Assembly: GCA_023864145.1 (NCBI GenBank)
Contig: JAIVER010000052.1
Coordinates: forward strand, 1 to 8,115
Length of the DNA: 8,115 nucleotides
DNA from: Thiohalomonas sp.
GTDB taxonomy: Bacteria > Pseudomonadota > Gammaproteobacteria > GRL18
Direction of reading: 5' to 3'
The notes beneath the pieces were generated by a model. The model was not told the origin of the DNA. It made no database searches and worked only from the letters and a program-made list of their open reading frames with translations. A program made the translations under genes and the position numbers. Positions 6,882 through 8,115 of the stretch are shown piece by piece. The first letter of the stretch is position 1; each line of letters opens with the position of its first letter.

Positions 6882-6958
6882 GGGGTCGGAGTCAAATGGC
6901 AAAAAGTATAAAATTAATAGTTAAAAGCTCATGCTTTAAGGCATTTGACTCCGACCCC
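6882..6958. repeat. 77-bp palindromic repeat element with perfect 17-bp arms
   Basis: GGGGTCGGAGTCAAATG at 6882-6898 is the exact reverse complement of 6942-6958. The arms surround a 43-bp AT-rich spacer that contains a small secondary hairpin (AAAGC, loop TCAT, GCTTT). Similar GGGGTC-GAGTC-AAAT arms are familiar to me around REP-associated (Y1/RAYT-type) transposase genes and their non-autonomous derivatives, which is a recollection rather than a search result. No coding capacity is present. Before the IS4 insertion it would have lain about 30 bp upstream of the regulator's ribosome site, in its promoter or leader. Confidence 0.75.
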
Positions 6959-6979
6959 TTCCTCATTATATGTAAATAT

Positions 6980-7015
6980 GTTTAGCATACTATGAGATAA
7001 TCCTAGTAGCTAAAC
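6980..7015. repeat. bulged stem-loop beside the IS630 remnant
   Basis: GTTTAGCATACTA at 6980-6992 pairs with TAGTAGCTAAAC at 7004-7015: twelve base pairs with one bulged A and an 11-base loop. It begins four bases after the stop codon of the IS630-type transposase on the minus strand. No T-run follows, so it is a weak terminator candidate at best. It may also belong to the end structure of that element. Confidence 0.45.
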
Positions 7016-7018
7016 ACA

Positions 7019-8115
7019 TTAATTTTGACCGATTAACTTGTCATATGCCCGAGTCAATTTACTTCGGGCACCATCCACATTAAACATCCAGTTAATCGTC
7101 GCTTTCTTCTGGTTTTGTTGTGATTCCCATGCGGCTAATTCACTTATCAGAAATGCTCTATCTTCCATTCGACGATTCAAACACTGTTGATTCATATTAC
7201 CAATTCCTATCTCAAGTATATTTAACCAACTGGCATGTTTAGGCCTATAATTGAACTCCAGTCGTCGTAGTATTCTACGGGCTTCCTCAGGAGGAAAAGC
7301 CTTATATAATGATGCGGGGCGATGTGTACAATAGTCATCCATAACCACTCGAACAACGTCTGCATCTGGGTGGTCTATATCAACTAAATCCCGCATACAT
7401 TCAGCAAAATCAGATGACTTTTTATATTGAGTCACTTTGCCTTTGTGCCATCCCCGATGGCGATTAAAAAACATAAAAATATTGGCCATGCCCGCACGTT
7501 TGTATTCGTAATCTACTTTAGCCTGTTGACCTGGTTTTACGGGTAATAGTTCATTGACATCGCTGACTAATTGTTTCATGGCTTCATCAAAATTAATCAC
7601 AGGGCGTTTACTATCAGGTGCTTCAGCGTAAATATCCAGCACATGCTCCATTTGAGCCACATACCCTCATTCATACTGGATATACATCACATTTTCTTTT
7701 GCCATGCCTTGAGTGCATTATTTTTCAATCGACGACGCACGGTTTCTTTGGAAACTGGCTGACCTTCAGTCAAGGCAATGAGCTCACATCCATCAATAAT
7801 GATAATATCCATTGACAACGGCCTTCTGGTGGTTCGGAGCAGGCAATAGAAACAAGTAAAGCTTTTCTGTTTGCATCCAGTTTTCTGGGCTGTCCCAGAC
7901 GTTTTCCTTCTTCTAATGCCGCTTCAAGCCCTTCTTCTACAAAGTCACGTTTTGTTCGATAGGTTGAGCTAGCAACAGACAGTAGTTCAGCGATTTGTTC
8001 TTCGTCATTTTGACGACGATCAGGCATGAGCAATATATTGGCTCGTTTGATCATTCTTGCCTTGCCTTTACCTTTTGACGTTAATTCAAGTAAACAGACA
8101 CGTTCTTCTTCAGTC
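7019..8115 (-). pseudogene. IS630-family transposase, multiply broken and cut by the window edge
   Basis: Three minus-strand segments together give one IS630-type protein. From the right edge to 7770 an open frame holds the N-terminal helix-turn-helix region (TEEERVCLLE, KRANILL, RQNDEEQIAELLS) and continues outside the window. A shift near 7785 moves the reading to a middle segment (ELIALTEGQPVSKETVRRRL, then ALKAWQKKM), where TGA at 7689-7687 replaces an expected Trp codon. A missing base near 7663 moves the frame again to the C-terminal catalytic part, 213 codons from GTG 7660 to TAA 7019. Catalytic residues there are Asp25 (NFDE), Asp108 (VVMDD) and Glu150 (WLNILEIG), so the DDE core itself is not mutated. 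With three lesions it cannot make a full transposase. The GTG at 7660 is probably not a real start. Confidence 0.87.
7019..8115 (-). mobile_element. IS630-family element remnant, ends not resolved
   Basis: The broken transposase identifies an IS630-type (TA-targeting) element. Its right end lies beyond the window, so terminal repeats and the TA duplication cannot be matched. The left end should fall just past 7019, perhaps within the stem-loop region at 6980-7015. Confidence 0.6.

Noticed and set aside
6965..6970. Native operon promoter with a perfect minus-strand TATAAT
   Set aside because: No acceptable -35 box is found 16-18 bp upstream in this AT-rich stretch, so it is only a possible ancestral -10.
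7571..7815. Two overlapping plus-strand frames of 63-65 codons
   Set aside because: They are antisense to the broken IS630 transposase and have no coding signature.
1..8115. CRISPR array, tRNA or rRNA genes, phage or defence genes
   Set aside because: I looked for regularly spaced repeats, RNA-gene features and known defence proteins and saw none.

Overview
Taxon and composition: the window is moderately AT-rich DNA (roughly 40% G+C by eye). Every supportable gene lies on the minus strand. The proteins (an HAE/AcrB-like RND permease, a periplasmic adaptor, a REC plus GGDEF-like regulator) and the load of insertion sequences and REP-like palindromes suggest an IS-rich Gammaproteobacterium. 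There is no taxonomic marker gene, so this is inference from family resemblance.

Layout from right to left (the direction of transcription). 8115-7019 is the decayed transposase of an IS630-family element, entering from beyond the window edge and broken by two frameshifts and one nonsense codon. 7018-6850 is a short intergenic stretch with a bulged stem-loop (6980-7015) and a 77-bp palindromic repeat whose 17-bp arms are perfect inverted repeats (6882-6958). 6839-5402 is a 1438-bp IS4-family insertion sequence with 19-bp imperfect terminal inverted repeats and a perfect 10-bp target duplication. Its transposase has a complete DDE/YREK core but a one-base frameshift close to the C-terminal part. 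5389-236 is a tight three-gene operon: a response regulator with a degenerate GGDEF domain, an RND periplasmic adaptor overlapping it by 20 bp, and an RND inner-membrane permease 2 bp further on. 235-75 is intergenic and holds a REP-like palindrome (129-174). A possible gene start (74-1) runs off the left edge.

How the parts relate: adaptor and permease should form the inner-membrane and periplasmic parts of a tripartite pump. No outer-membrane TolC-like partner is present, so one must be recruited from elsewhere. The overlapping regulator is the unusual member. It keeps the phosphoacceptor Asp of its receiver domain, but its GGDEF signature reads AQNEF, so it should not make c-di-GMP and has no recognisable DNA-binding domain. 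The IS4 element landed two bases upstream of the regulator's start codon, at a target site that contains the Shine-Dalgarno sequence. The duplication therefore restored the ribosome binding site while moving the native promoter about 1.45 kb away. A plausible outward-facing promoter inside the IS end (-35 TTGATA, 17-bp spacer, -10 TATATG) could now drive the pump operon.
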